Below are positions 1 through 13,395 of a stretch of DNA of 64,000 nucleotides, piece by piece. The translations under genes and the position numbers were made by a program. The notes under the pieces are model-generated. The model made no database searches. It saw only the letters and a program-made list of their open reading frames with translations, and was not told the DNA's origin. The stretch comes from Welwitschia mirabilis. Its lineage: Eukaryota > Gnetophyta > Gnetopsida > Welwitschiales. Positions within the stretch are counted from its first letter, which is position 1. Every line of letters begins with the position of its first letter. The DNA is taken from assembly GCA_051453625.1 (NCBI GenBank), contig JBOZIK010000001.1, forward strand, positions 230,000,768 through 230,064,767. The letters run 5' to 3'.

Positions 1-1597
1 TGAGTTCTATATAATATAGGATGAAAGTTTTTAAATCATGAGAGGAAGCTACAAACAAAATGTTAGAATCATTGGAGTTGTAGAAAAAGAGTTATAGTTA
101 AAACATGCACTAAAATTTACTAGTCTACTTTGATTTTGAAAAGAGGAGAAAGAAGAGAAAATAATTTATACAAAAATAGATACTTTTAATCTCAAATAAA
201 TATAAATAAAATATTCACAAACCAATATACTTCTGTTAGAAAGGAAAAAATATAAATTCATCATCCTTTTCCTTAGAAGAAAGGTGGAATCATGAGAAAA
301 AAATCAGAAGAATAAAGGAAAAAAGAGAAAAAAGGAATAAAACACCTGATTCATTTTGAAAAAATGTGCTCAATAATACAAAATTTTAGAATTCCATGAT
401 AGGTGCTCAATGTATAACAATCTAACTAGCAATAGTTATGCAATATGCTATAAGATGTCTAATTGAATTAAAGGAAAAGCATGATAAAAATACATAAATC
501 AAGTAATTACAAGCATAAAAATATAAGTAAAGAACACTTATTAGTTTCAAATGAAATCATATCCCCTTTTATTATTCTTTAGTTCAATTTCTTACAATAT
601 TTAATGTCTTCTTCTCCTCCTGCACTATCCATTCACATGCACTTTGCCATCCGTGTTGTGCCTTCTATATGGATGAAAATGGAAGAAAAGCTAATTGAAA
701 AATGAATACGAAGGAATTTAGAAGGATAAAATTGGATTTTAATGATAGAAAAAATGAGAACAAATAATCTAAAAGGCTTCCAAAGTTAATATAGAAAGAA
801 GATTAACTTGAAAGTAAAGAAATATAAGAGAAATGAAATTAAAAAATCTCTTTCCAATGCTTGAGAATGGCTTGAATGGCATCAAAATAGAATAAAAATA
901 ATAGATTAATGTTATGCTCTAAGTTTGAACATTAAGAATTATTTTTATAGGTGCACTTGGATTAGTTTTAGGCTAAGGAATTACTAAAACCATTGAATTT
1001 TCACATGTGATACATGCTTAGGTTGATAAAACTATTACATGGCATTGCAATGCCAGCTTATTCATGAAAATGGAGCTACAATGCTACAAATAGTTTGAAA
1101 AATTAACTACCTCAACTTTCAAAAAGTAGATTAACTTAATTTTATCTCTTACGACTGATAGCACATGAAAAAATCAAATTTGCCTAAAAATCACTAGAAA
1201 TGCATAAATTATGGCTAATGAAACATAAATTTTCAAGGTACTGATGTTGTCTCATCTAATGACATGTATCAAGTGTTAGAGTAAGTTGGAATAATTGCAT
1301 CAGTAAGTATATAAGATATGATAATGGAAAATAAGCTATAAATAATTTATACAGCTAGTGGATTAAAGTAGTCTTTCATGATTTACATTTCCACCCTCAA
1401 TCTTAATCTTTTAATCATAATCATTACGAATAATCTCAAACTAGATCATAATGTATCATTTTAAGCTTAATAAATGTTCAAGGTACTTGTCATCTAAAAA
1501 GTGCAGAAATACCTCTAAGTGCAGTGTCTTAGCTAAAAAAATAATATAATATAATAATCATTAATACCTCATTTTATAAAAAATTCAGGCTTCATCG
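1..1597 (-). mobile_element. Partial LTR, copy A of coding-free family X
   Basis: This stretch matches 4020-5591 and about 49600-51835 along its whole length, for example around 395-520 versus 4400-4520 and 50040-50160. Read on the minus strand it begins CGATGAAGCC at 1597, the decayed form of TGATGAAGCC seen in copy B. It runs off the left edge of the window. No reading frame of any length is present. Seen: repeat homology and a terminus next to a degraded purine-rich tract. Inferred: this is the 3' LTR of a minus-strand non-autonomous element whose other LTR is copy B. Confidence 0.7.
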
Positions 1598-2250
1598 CAT
1601 CCACCAATTCGTATTCTTGTATGTCTTGTGCAAGTAATAATGATAAGAAAAATAAAGCATGTTATCAATCAAGATGTTTATAGCTCAAGTGAATGGTTGT
1701 GGATCTAAATGCTGGTCCTACAAATTAAACAAGATGCAAAGTAATAGTGCCAGTAATCATAAAAGTATAATGATATATATGTGATAAGATATAATAAGTA
1801 AAATGCAAGAACATTAGAATTTTAACTTCTACTCATTAATCTATAAAGTAAAATGAAAGTTTCATTTATTTGTAAAAGAAAAGAAAAATAAGAATACAAG
1901 ATAAATAAAGTAAAACACACTTAACTATCATATCATGAAATAGTGTTACAAATGATACTAAAGCATAGGGACTTCACATACGAAAAATAAACACTATCAG
2001 ATAAATATAATCAAGAATTAAATACAAAATATTAATAAAGATGGAGCTTTAAAAGTTAGAAAGCAACTACTAATGCCCCTTAGGCTTGAATAAGAACTAG
2101 CATTTTGAGAATAAAAAAATATCGCTTAATCACAATTTATTATAGTAAATAGAAAACTAATAAACAAAAATGAAAAAATTTTTTTCAGATTGATAATTTT
2201 TGGGAAAAAAATAGAAGTAGCTCCTTCCCAAATCTCATAGCCCTCATAAA
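1598..2250 (-). mobile_element. Short internal region of family X, first copy
   Basis: About 650 bp between LTR copies A and B. It matches 5592-6239 (for example 1620-1720 versus 5620-5720, and the ends near 2230 and 6230). It contains no coding capacity. On the minus strand its last bases before LTR A are a degraded polypurine tract (the plus strand reads cgcatccaccaa). A 0.65 kb interior between 3.3 kb LTRs is the layout of a LARD-type non-autonomous element. The junction with LTR B reads catagccctc, which serves as the empty-site reference for the insertion at 6240. Confidence 0.6.
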
Positions 2251-5200
2251 TGTAATTATATGATATCTGTAGCTCTCATTTCATCATCTAAAAAAAAGTA
2301 CTAAGATTTTTAAGTTTTAAGGAAAATAAAATACAAATAAAAAGATTTTTTTTTCTATCTTTTGGTTTTTTAGATTGTATCATATTTACATCCAAAATAT
2401 GAATCAAAATAAAGATGAATCAAAATAACGATGATTATGAAATATGCAATAAAGATGATTTATAACTATGTAGATGTTTACCTTTGTAAATTTAAATTTT
2501 ACTCATGAATGTATAGTTTTGAAAAGAAAAGAAAAAGAATACATAGAAAAGTAGTGAAACTTAGAACATATGCACCTATAAGTATTATTGGAGTAATTTA
2601 ATTTTTAAAATTTTATTAACATAAGTGTAATATAAGAAGTACTTGACAACAAGCAATCTCCAATCTATGCATATAAATGTTTAAAGAAAAATCTAATATT
2701 TTACATAAAAATAAAAACTATTTCCTAGAAATGACACCAATCTTGAATGAAGGAGAAACTTAATTTTTAAAATGAGAAAATCATTTTCTAAGCCTTTTAT
2801 ACTCAGGAAAAGAAAATCATATAAAAGGTTTAAATTAAAGTATAAAGAAATCTCCTAGGTCAAATTGCATATATAATAGAAGTACATAAGTATCAAACCA
2901 ATGGAATACTTAGTAGAGTCTTATAAAAATACTAATATTGTCGTATAAAATTATCACTTAACATGATAAAATGACTATTTCTTTCACGTGACATACATGT
3001 AATTACAACACATGATTTACAATTATGGTAAAGGATTAGATGTGTAAAAAATGTAATTTCATGAGAGGTGAAAAAAATACAATAAAATAAAAATAAATAA
3101 TCTTTTATAAACATCTATCAATATTCTTAATATCATTTTAACTCAAACAAAGAAGTCAGATAAGTTAAATAGTCAAAGGCACCAACGTTATTTTCTCATA
3201 AAAATAATTTTTTTTAAAATGTTTATTACTTAAAGTCATTTAACATAAATGTAGTTAAGTGATTAAAACATCATATTCCATTCTATACAAAATGCACTTT
3301 AACCTAGGATCAAAAGATAATACTTGAAAAGCTAGAATATTCAAATTAACATACTAGACTATTTAACTTTAATAAGATTTTCATTAAATTTTGATTTGTT
3401 TGACCTGAAACATAATGCTTTACTTAAAATGAAATGAGTTATAAAAGTATTAAAACGTTTCAATTAGATTCTACATTAATAAGTAATTAATAAAAACTAG
3501 CATACGAATGTCTATTAAATCAAAGTAACACTAAGTTAATTTCAAGTTATTTTGACTTCTAGAAAGAAAAAAAGGAAAAAGAGAGAGAGAGAAAAGGAGA
3601 GAAAAAATTTTTAAGAATGAACTTAAAATTATCAAAACCTTAAAAATACTAAAAGTATATCCTAAAATAAGTTTATAGGTCCAAACATTCAAGATTAAGT
3701 AGAATCAATTGAAACCAATAGAAATAATTCATTTAGAAAAAAATACAAAAAGTATAGTCATTTTTATTTTGACTAAGAATATTAAGAAAATTATAAATCT
3801 TAAGAAAACATGGATTTAATATTTTAAAACTACTATACTTTAGAATAGAATCTTGAATTTTTAAACATACATCAATAATGATAGAGAACTTTACTTTGAA
3901 AAATTGAGAAAATTAAGACTAAAAGTTTAGAAATGTTTCTAAGTAAAACTATAACTTTAACTGAAAATGGATGAAGTAGGGGTTTTAAAGGCTACATCTA
4001 GGTTCTAATTAATTAAGAATAAATGTTTTTAAATTATGATAAAAATTAACTAATAAAATTTTAAAATCATTAGAGTTGCAGAAAAAGAGTTATGGTCAAA
4101 ACAAGAATTCAAATTTACTAGTTTACTTTGATTTTGAGAAGAGGAGAAAGAAGAGAAAATAATTTATACAAAAATAGATAATTTTGATCTAAAATAAATG
4201 TAAATTAAATATCCACAAATTAGTCTATTACACTAGAAAGGAGAAAATAGAAAGTCATCATCATTTTCCTTGGAAGAAGGTTGAAATCATGCGAAAATGT
4301 ACAAGAAAATGAGAAGAATGGAGGAGAGAAGAGAGAAGAGAAATAAATCAAATAATTTATTTTAATAAAGAGTTCCCAACCATACAAAATTTCAAAATTC
4401 CATGATAGGTACTAAATGTATAATAATGTAATTAGCAATTATTATGCAACATGCTATAAGAAGTCTAATTAAATTAAAAGAAAAGCATGATAAAAAGGCA
4501 TAAATAAAGTAATTAAAAGCATAAAAATATAAAATAAAAAACACTTATTAGTTTCATATGAAATCATAGTCATTTTTATTAGTCTTTAATTTAAGTACTT
4601 ACAAAATTTGATTCCTTCTCCTCCTCCCACACCTCCCATTTATGTGCACTTCACCACCCTTGCAATGCCCTTCAGATGAATGAAAATGGGAGAAAAGGTG
4701 ATTGAAAATGCAATATAAAAGCATGTAGGAGGCTAAAATTGGATGATTTTGTATGATAGAAAAAGATGAGAATAAAGAATGTAGAAGGATTTCAAAGCTA
4801 ATATAGAAAGTATATCAACTTGGAAGTAAAGAAATATGAGAGAAATGAAGTAGAAAATCTCCTTTCAATGCCTAAGAATGGCTTGAATCACATTAAAATA
4901 GCATAAACATGATAGAGTAATGCTATGCTTTAAGTGTAGGCATTGCAGGGGGCTTTATAAGTTCAATTAACTTATTTTCCATCGAATTTTTGCATATGAG
5001 ACATGCTTAGGTTAAAAAACTATTAAATGGTGTTGTAGCACTAATTTACTCATGAAAATGGAGCTACAATGCCATACATAATTTAAAAAATTAATTATCT
5101 CAACTTTCAAAAAGTAAATTATCTTAATTTTTCCTCTTTTGGCTTATATTACTTGAAAACATCAATGTTGACTTAAAAACAACTAAAAATAAATAAATTA

Positions 5201-5591
5201 TGGCTCATAGAATTCAAATTTCTAAGGTACTAATGTTAGAAGAGGCTTTGATATCATTCAATGTCATACATTAAGTGTTAAAATGAATCAAAATTATTGT
5301 ATCAATAACTAAATAAGATATCGTAATAGAAAAGGGACTGTAAATCATCTATAGAGCTTCTAGGTTGAAGTATTCATATATGATTTGCATTTTTACCCTC
5401 TATCTTGAGCATAATCATCATGAATAACCTCAAGCTAGTTTATAATGTATCACTACGAGCGTAATGAGTTTTCAAGATCCTTATCACTTAAAAAATGCAA
5501 AAATACCTTTAAGTGCAGTATTATAGTTTAAAAAGTAATGCAAATTTATACCTATTAATATCTTATTTTATCAAAAATTTAGGCTTCATCA
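2251..5591 (-). mobile_element. LTR copy B of family X, 3.34 kb
   Basis: Full-length copy. The plus-strand left end is TGTAATTATA and the right end is GGCTTCATCA, so the minus strand runs TGATGAAGCC to TACA, giving the TG...CA termini of an LTR. It is collinear with 47896-51835 (copy C), and its right half also with copy A. No coding region is visible. A small reading frame at 2932-3114 is not conserved and is treated as chance. Purine-rich patches near 3570-3605 and 4320-4345 are simple sequence. The promoter was not identified with confidence. Confidence 0.7.
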
Positions 5592-5603
5592 CACCCCCAA
5601 ACT
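5592..5603 (-). promoter_or_regulatory. Polypurine tract before the family X 3' LTR
   Basis: On the minus strand the sequence AGTTTGGGGGTG abuts TGATGAAGCC exactly. A G-rich polypurine tract directly before a TG terminus is the plus-strand priming site of LTR retrotransposons. It fixes the orientation (minus) and the LTR boundary at 5591. Confidence 0.75.
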
Positions 5604-6234
5604 AGTCTACTTGTATGTCTTATATAAGTGATAAAAATAATAAAAATGAAGCTTGCTACCAATCATGATGTTTGTAGTTCAAGTAAATGGTTGTAAATCT
5701 AAATGATAGTTCTACAAATCAAACAACATGTAAAGAAATAATACCACTAAGCATGAAAATATAGTAATATATATGTGATAAGAGATAGGAAGTAAAATGC
5801 AAAAACATTAGAAACTTTAACATTTTATTCATTAATATATAAAGTAAACTAAAATTTTTATTCATTTGTAAAAAAAAAAAGAAAAATAAGGACACAATCT
5901 AGATAAAGTGAAATACACTCAAATATCATAGCATAAAGTACTGTTACAAACGATAAAGAATCATACAAACTTCACATATGGAAAATGAACACTATCATAT
6001 AAAAATGATTAAGAATTCAATATAGAATATTAATAAAGATAAAGGTTTAAAACTTAGAAAACAAACTCGTTATACCCATTCTAACCAAAATGAAAACCAG
6101 AATTTTGAGATTAAAAATACATATCTTGGTCATAAATTATTATAGAACAAAAAACTTAGAAATAAAAATGATTTTTTTCTTTTTTAATTGATAGTTTTTA
6201 AAAAACAAATAAGAGTAAGTCATTTTGAAAGTTC
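5604..6234 (-). mobile_element. Short internal region of family X, second copy
   Basis: Second copy of the ~650 bp coding-free interior, homologous to 1598-2240. In the uninterrupted arrangement this interior is followed directly by an LTR (2251). Here family R begins instead, and the expected LTR (copy C) resumes 41.6 kb away at 47896. This shows a later insertion at the junction. No gene is visible. Confidence 0.6.
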
Positions 6235-6239
6235 ATAGC
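6235..6239. repeat. Left target-site duplication of the family R insertion (ATAGC)
   Basis: The uninterrupted family X junction at 2235-2244 reads catagccctc. The left side of the insertion reads cATAGC then family R; the right side (47882-47890) reads ATGGCcctc. A 5 bp duplication with one transition is what Ty3/gypsy integrase leaves. Confidence 0.65.
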
Positions 6240-7560
6240 TATTGACATGATAAAATTAACATTTCAAGTAAGTATAATTAATTAATTTAGCATAAGAAAA
6301 GATATTTTATTCATTTATTATCATAAAATGATGTTTTTTACCCTATTTGTCATGTTTTCATGAATATATATACTTTTACATAACACTAGTAGGATTGTTG
6401 CTGACTTCTAAAGAACTATGAAAAATATTAAAGAATTACAACATTAAATGCAAGCACCATTGATGAGGATTACCAGTGCCATTGACCTATTGAGGAGAAA
6501 TTACACCAATCTTACATTCTTGCTATAATTGAAAAAGTTCATCATGTTGCATTTATGGGATACATTAGAAGTTAATCTAGAGTAGACTTCAAATTTAGAT
6601 GACACATGGTACAAGTACAAATGGACATGTTTTAATAACATGTGGTGTAATAACGATAATCATGAGGATGATACATGATATGGATTCTAGTGGCATCATC
6701 ATTAATAGTTAAAAGACATATCATTGTCATGTTTTCATAAGGAGATAAAAAATGTTTTCTTATGGCTACGTGCTAAACATATTTGCAATTTCCTCCTTAT
6801 GTAACTACCCTTAAGTAACCCCCCTTATGTAATAGCCACCTAATGCAATCAGAATGAAGTCCTTCAAGCCTTCACTCATCTATAAAAGGGCCTTAAATAC
6901 CCATTGCAAATATATTTTAGTCAACTTAATGTGGGAAAAACTTAGAGGCTAGGATATCATTTTTCTCTAATACTCTTTCTTATGGATGAAATGATTTAAG
7001 ACTAGTTAAGGAGTTCTTCTTCACCTTCTTCATGTGATGTAATGTATATTCTTTAGATTTTAACAGAAGAACTGATTTAAATTCTTTCATTGTTGTTGCC
7101 CATTTCATTTGGTATTTGCAATATTTAAATAGGAATAGTTCTAAAATTAGTTTAAATCCTTTCATTATTATTGCATATTTATTTGCAATTAGTGATATTT
7201 AAGTAGGACTAATTCTAAGTGTGTTTTATTCTTTCATTATTATTACATAATCATTTAGCATTAACAATTTTGGAGTGGATCTCGCTTGATTGTTAAGTTC
7301 AAGATATAAGAATTATTAGAGAAAAGGTGGAGATAAGGATGAATTAATTAGATTCCTAGAGCATTTCCATTCTCTTACGTTGTTAATTAAAAATAGATTT
7401 AAATCTTAACATTCAGTGTTTTTTTTTTATTTGAGTTTTTGTTATAAGTAGAATTAATCTTGTATATTTTGTAAACGTTACCTCATATATCCTTGTAAAA
7501 TAATGATAACCTAGTGCAAACTTAGTTTTAAATCCATATCACTACAAAATTACAACTAGA
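6240..7560 (+). mobile_element. 5' LTR of family R
   Basis: Matches 46574-47881 throughout, including the promoter area. Its start is TATTGACATG here, TGTTGATATG at 46574 and TGTTAACATG at 42358, so the original TG start has decayed to TA in this copy. The 3' end near 7560 is set by loss of similarity to the other copy. Small minus-strand frames such as 6980-7165 lie in non-coding LTR sequence and are ignored. A tRNA primer-binding site just downstream was not found with confidence. Confidence 0.65.
6881..6890 (+). promoter_or_regulatory. TATA box of the family R 5' LTR
   Basis: TATAAAAGGG lies about 640 bp into the LTR and is conserved at the matching place in the other copies (47212 and 42946), each followed by gccttra. 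This is a classic plant LTR promoter core; transcription would run rightward. Confidence 0.7.
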
Positions 7561-9981
7561 TTTTAACACCCTTGTTGATGATATCTTGGCATAGTAATTT
7601 CTCTGAGAATGCATGATTTTCTTTTTTGCAATTTTATTTAATTTTTTATAATTTTGCCAATAGTGGGTATTTGTCCGCTTTCTGGTGATACTCGAACTAG
7701 TCCTTTTCTATTTTATTTTGTGTATTTTCTTTTTCTTTCAATGGTAGGTATTACTCCATTTCTAGTAAAACCTAAATTAGTCCAAGTTGTTAAGTTTGGT
7801 TTTATAATCTAATATATAAAATTCATTCTTATATGTCTAATAATTTTTGTTTATAGGTATAATGACTTTTTTATAGATGTAACCAAAGCTAAGATCATGA
7901 TTAAAACCAAACCAAATTCTAATACTTTGTTTTATGTATTTTATGTTTTCTAGAGTTTTGTAAAATTTTTACAAATTTTTCATTTAAATGGGTTTTTAAT
8001 GTTGTTAAAAATTTTAAGAAAAATAAAAAATATATAAGGATTTTTCTAATCTTGCACATGTTTGAAGACATAGTTGTTTTGAATTTCTATAAGACTTTTC
8101 TTTGGTCTTACAACTTGAACTATTTTGCGCTACTATAAAAACAACTTGTGAAATCTTTTAAATGCCTATAGTTAAAATAACTAATGTTGCCACCTCCTTG
8201 ATTGGCATTACCAAAATTTCTACTTTGAAGCCTATCTAACTTGAACTAAATCCTTTTGAGAACTCTTAAACCTTCTCAGATTGTAGGTCTCCTTTAAAAC
8301 TATCAAAAATCTAGAAAATGGGAACTTTTAACCCAAACTTTAACCTATTTTCTAAACATTTAATAGTAAGTTGGGCTTATAACCCATTTTAGAAACCTTC
8401 CAATCTTAAACCTATCTATCCCTATAATTTTTATAGTGATAATTAACTAAAATGAATTGTAGGATATTTCTTTTGATCTAAATAATCATTGGAATAATAT
8501 CCTTAACTCCATTCACATTTAGATTGATCTCCTTGCAATCTTAAAAATTGCTATTATTAATCAAGAGAGTTTGATGCCTTGCCTTCCTTTTCCTCTCATA
8601 ATCCATATTCATCAACCTCATATTCATTGCCCTCTGATCCTCACCCTTCATCTTCATTCTCATATCCTTTATCATTTGATCACTACCCTTCATCTTCCTA
8701 CATTCAATAATCCATCTCATCTCCCTTTGAGGATACCTTTTAGAGATATTCAGAAAGTGCTTATAAATCTTCTTGCAATACATTTGAATTCCATTTTGAT
8801 CTTTGAACAATCAACTAAGAAAATAATAAACCTCAAGTAACTTCTTAAAAAAATGGTTGAAACTAATGATGAAATCCTTAGGGCCCTTGAATAATGAAAA
8901 GAAGAAGAAAAATTCTTCACATTCTATGAAACTATAAGTATTAAAAGAGTTAAATTGATTAATAAGACTAAAAGTGATAACATACAAACCCTATTACTTA
9001 AGAATGAGGAATAAGCCAATAACGAAACTAATGAGGACATCCAAGAGGATCTCAAGTTTAGATATGCCTTAGAGAATAATTAATTAAATGCATCTAGATT
9101 ATACTTTAGAGTAGAATCAGAAACATTGATGATGATCAATCCATAATAAGTAACCAAACATTTGATGGGGAATGAAAAATTATAATGCTATACATCAAAG
9201 TATGAACTAATAGGTAACATTAATGAAGTAGATAATATTGAAAATAATCCTATCCTTAAACATAAACTAATGTCTTTTGCTAAAAGAATTTTTAAAGACT
9301 TTAGTGAAATAAAGAACATTAGCTAAAGCCTAATCATGTACAACCATTAAGAAACCCTTGTCTTAACAACATCTTAAGACAATTATGTCATTTCCATTTT
9401 TATGTTTTAAGTAATACTTAAATCATAGAGATAAAGACAAAACTTTCATAACTTTGAAATAATTTTTTGATACTTCTTTTAACAATCATTCACATTTTTT
9501 AATTATTTTCAATTCATCTTTATCTTCATCCAAAAATAATGTATTGCATGAATTGTTGAGTAAATAGAAATAGGATAAGGGATGAATAACTTGTGATTTA
9601 AAACATATTAATTTTACTACTAGTGTTGATGTTTTTGCAAATTTCTTGGAATCATGCATAAATGTTTATAGGTATTCGATATCCTCTTTGAATGTATTGT
9701 ATAATTTTAACACATCATTTAAAGACCACATTAATTATTTTAAGTCTTCACGTATGCCATACCTTGGAAAAAAGACTTTAGAAATTTTTAGCTTCCTTGT
9801 GTGATTTTAAATTTGAATTTTTTTTTGAGAATAGATTTTCCTTTTATGATATATTTAAGTCTAAAAAAAGAAATTTTAAAAAATTTTATGCTTGACATGC
9901 TTTCATCCCTCAAACTACCCGTGTACTTCCACATATATAATCACTGCCTTAAAAAGTTTTAGTACAGAAATTTGAGATATT
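7561..9981 (+). mobile_element. Family R interior, left part; no recognisable gene
   Basis: The sequence follows the 5' LTR and is cut at 9982 by the Athila-like element. No retroviral motif was found in any frame. A stretch at 8571-8840 is open on both strands but is compositionally skewed (Cys, His, Pro and Leu on plus; Lys, Met and Arg on minus), so it looks like simple-sequence bias. Around 8850-9360 there are short Glu/Asn/Lys-rich open pieces on the plus strand that could be remnants of a gag-like frame, but nothing identifies them. Confidence 0.4.
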
Positions 9982-11230
9982 TGTTATAGTGTGAATTTAT
10001 GCAATTCTTAAGTCCTTTAAGTAAACTTGTAACTCAAATTACTTATAGAAAAACAATCACTAGTATAGATGAGAGTTAACCTAAATGTCGTAATCCTAAT
10101 AAAGGCACTAGGCTTAGAGTTAGAGACTTGATTTCTAAAAGTATTTTGGTCTTTTATCTGTTAATCAATAAAAGTAAATAACAATGCAAAATACAATGCA
10201 AGATGAAAGGCCAAATGCAATGAAATGGAGTGCAATGGGATGATTTTTATTTGAACTTTTAGTTCTCTTATTACAAGAACTAGCTCTCTATAATTCAAGT
10301 CAACTAAGAAGAGTTATTTACTTACTCCTAACTAATATGAACTATGAGATAAATCAACTAAAATATGGGAAATGAAATATGAAATTGAAACAAAATAACA
10401 ATGTAAATCTAAACTAATCAAAACCAACATTAACAAAGGTTTCTCTTATGATATATATAAATTATAGAATTATCACTAAACTATAACAAACTTAAACTAT
10501 AAAAGACATAAACACATTTAGAGTAAAAAGATTATTTGAATTAATCATAGAACTTTTACATCCACTTACAACAAAGTAGTAGCTCTCAATGGAGGATACT
10601 TAGCCTAACATAAGGGTAACTTATCTTTGTAGCTATTGGATGGATTTCTTGTCCTTTAATATTCTATCACAAGAGCATTAGGTATAAAGATGAAAACAGA
10701 AGTGAAGGAAAGGGAGGGTATTTGTAGTTTTACAATGAACATCTAGAAGCCTAACCCTAGAGGTTAGAGAAGAAACCCTAGTAGCCTAAATGGGTCACAT
10801 AAACCCATTACAAAGATAACTATTTTTCATTATAGGAAATAGCTATTGTCCTGATTGTCATGAGGAAAACATGGGGCATGTTACTCCATGTAAAAAGATG
10901 CTTCATTAGCTTCAGGCCTTACTATCAACTCCATAGCTTTTGTCCAAGTTAACAATGCTATTGTCCTGGTTATCATGGAGATGACAGAGGGGACGACAAA
11001 CTTCCTCATCTTTAATCTCAAAGATAAATTAGTCTTCTACTCAGTCTTCTTCCAAAGTATGAAGTATCAAAATAAGCTTTAAGAGCCTCCAAATATGCTA
11101 AGAATAACATATTTTAATGATCATCCTATCTATGTTTCATAAGCATTAGTATTGCATTCAAACCTATATAGAAATCCTACAAAAACACTTAAAATACATC
11201 ACCAAATTCTTACAAATTGGCATTGTAACA
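9982..11230 (-). mobile_element. 3' LTR of the Athila-like element (LTR family Z, copy 1)
   Basis: Plus-strand ends are TGTTATAGTG and CATTGTAACA, giving TG...CA termini in either reading, length 1249 bp. Homologous copies lie at 39550-40265 (truncated), 44014-45249 (1236 bp) and 57269-58516 (plus strand, 1248 bp). The TATA position on the minus strand is mutated here (plus gggtatttgtag near 10717). The outer flank is atatt; a target duplication cannot be checked because the other LTR is truncated. Confidence 0.8.
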
Positions 11231-13395
11231 TATCCCCTACTTAGCCTTATCAGTCCTTGACAAAGTGAGCAATCAACTATATTAAAAGCCAATTTGCCTA
11301 ACATAAATAACAACTTTAAAAAATGTACATTGAGGATAATTGAATCATGTAGGAATAGATATCAAAAACCAATTAATTGATAAGAATAATGATATATTCA
11401 TAAGCCCCCTACTTAAACACATTGCCATAGAATGAATGAGTGTCATAAACATAAAAAAACCATAAAACATAATGATGATAGCTTAGAACATGATAATGTA
11501 TATGAATAATGTGGGATATAGATTTTGAACTGAGGTAATAATCTTTAAGTAGTGGTAATCTCAAAAGAATGATGCATCTTAGTTCATTAGTATAATCAAT
11601 AAAGGCAAAGTATAAGAGTAAATATAGCATACTTTATCTTTTAGATGATTTAAAACATAGCTATAAGAAGGTTCTATGAGTGTACTACGTGTGTTTCTAA
11701 AAGATAAAGTGCATTAATTTTTAGTTAAGTAAAAAGAAATCTCATCCAAAAAACTCTTCACAGATATGTATCATGAAGGCTTAAAACATGATCCTTTAAA
11801 TTTTTAAAATTTTTGCTCAAAATCAAGAAGAATGCTTAGAAAGATGTTCTATCCCTCCCAAAGGTGAAGTAAGATTTCCTATATTACACAAAATGAAAAG
11901 AAGGAGTGTTAACCAGGATATTGTGGGGAAGACAAACATGGGATGACAATGATCAAAAACATTATTTGAAAAGAGAGGGAAATTAGAAAAAGTCTAAAAA
12001 TAAACAAGAATATGAAAAGCAGTAGAAAAAGTAGAAAGAAAGTAGAAAGTGAAAAATTAATTTTGAAAAACATAACCATGATGAAAAGATAGCTATGAAA
12101 AAGAATAAAATGCACTAAGTAGAAAGAAGAAATGCTTAAAGACTCCTAGAATGTGCCCAAACTCATGGAAAAAGAAGAACTAGAAGTCATTAGATTATGG
12201 TAACCTATCAAAAAGAAAACAAAAATTCTTGAGAGAAATTATGAAAAAACATCAACAAGAAACTACAAAAGGATTATATCCATGATATTATGCTAAAAAA
12301 GTATTGGAAATAACTTTGAAAAATCCAATGACACATTCAAAGAAAAGCAAAATAAAAATGCACAACTAAGAACATAAAGAAGATTACTTACTTACCCTAA
12401 ATTCTAACCTAACAAATTATCTTGGTAAAAATCATAAAATTACTTGATGAAAGATGCATGATAGTATGCAAAAACTTCATAAGATACCACTCAAATAGGC
12501 AATGATCATGACAATGTTAAGTATGTTTAATGTTATCAAATAATAAATGATAAAATAAAAAGCTATTAAAATAGGAACTTATAAGCTATCAACTCAAACA
12601 ACACTAGAATCTAAAAAAGTAAGGTAATCATGTAGAAGTACTATAAATAAGTAAATAAAATGAGTTTATAAAATATGAAATAACTCTAATGACGCTAAGG
12701 ACATCACTGATTTTGTCGCCTCTAAGTATAATTTTATTCTACTATGATAAGGGGAGTGCAACCACTGTTAGAGGAGTAAGAACTCACACAGCATGGCTAA
12801 CTTGACCCTTAGTTAAGTTCTTATAGCTATCATATTTCACTACCAAATGCCCCTCTCAAGAATATTTTCCCTAGTGCACTTGGGATGGGACATCATTGGA
12901 ATCATGTTTTGAGATATAACATGAAAGAGCATGGTCTTTATTTCTTTTCTTTTTTTCTTTTATATCTTCTTTCTTCATCTTATTATTTTTTGTTTTTTGT
13001 TTTTTTTGGGATTCCACAAGATCAAGTACTTGTAAGGATAAAAGTGAAGTGATGTGATAAATAATAAGTAAGAACATGCTAGGATAACTAATTACTCATA
13101 CCATTACAAGAGAATAAAAGAACTAAAGAATCTTCCTTCAAAATGAAGTTCATAGACATACAAATCTCTTAAGATTGAATGAAGTCAATCTTATCATTTA
13201 AATTGCCCAAGTAAAATATTACTAATCATGGAAACTTCATAAAGTAAATACATAAGTCAAGTTTAAGATATTCAAGTGATAACATGATGTTAACCAAAGG
13301 AATGAGTTAAAAAGAAACTTAGATAATGATAAGAGGAAGATCCTCCTCATTAAGAAGGGCTTCCAAGAAAAGTGCTTCTATCATGTTCAAGATTT
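11231..13395 (-). mobile_element. 3' module of the Athila-like element, between integrase and 3' LTR
   Basis: About 2.1 kb without a conserved reading frame. Next to the LTR the minus strand reads taagtaggggata, a likely polypurine tract. Much of the region matches plus-strand blocks at 33220-35180 and 62440-63660, and a short part at 55215-55430; the best-conserved part is near 12620-12910 here (minus strand gatgtcccat...gtgcactaggg). In Athila elements this position can hold an env-like gene. A hydrophobic 68-residue frame at 11909-12115 is rich in Phe and Leu but not conserved in the sister copies, so I do not call it env. A Lys/Glu-rich frame at 12871-13077 covers the purine-rich tract that precedes the conserved block. 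Confidence 0.6.

Noticed and set aside
7588-7612. ttggcatagtaatttctctgagaa as a tRNA-Asp-type primer site for family R
   Set aside because: Only the first few bases fit, it lies about 30 bp beyond the LTR end, and the changes are not mainly transitions.
8541-8840. Overlapping 89-residue frames on both strands
   Set aside because: Skewed, low-complexity composition with no recognisable domain; openness on both strands reflects the sequence bias of cat/tct-rich DNA.
11909-12115. Hydrophobic 68-residue minus-strand frame as an env-like gene
   Set aside because: Phe/Leu richness follows from the AT-rich strand; it is not conserved in the sister 3' modules and has no clear signal peptide or length support.
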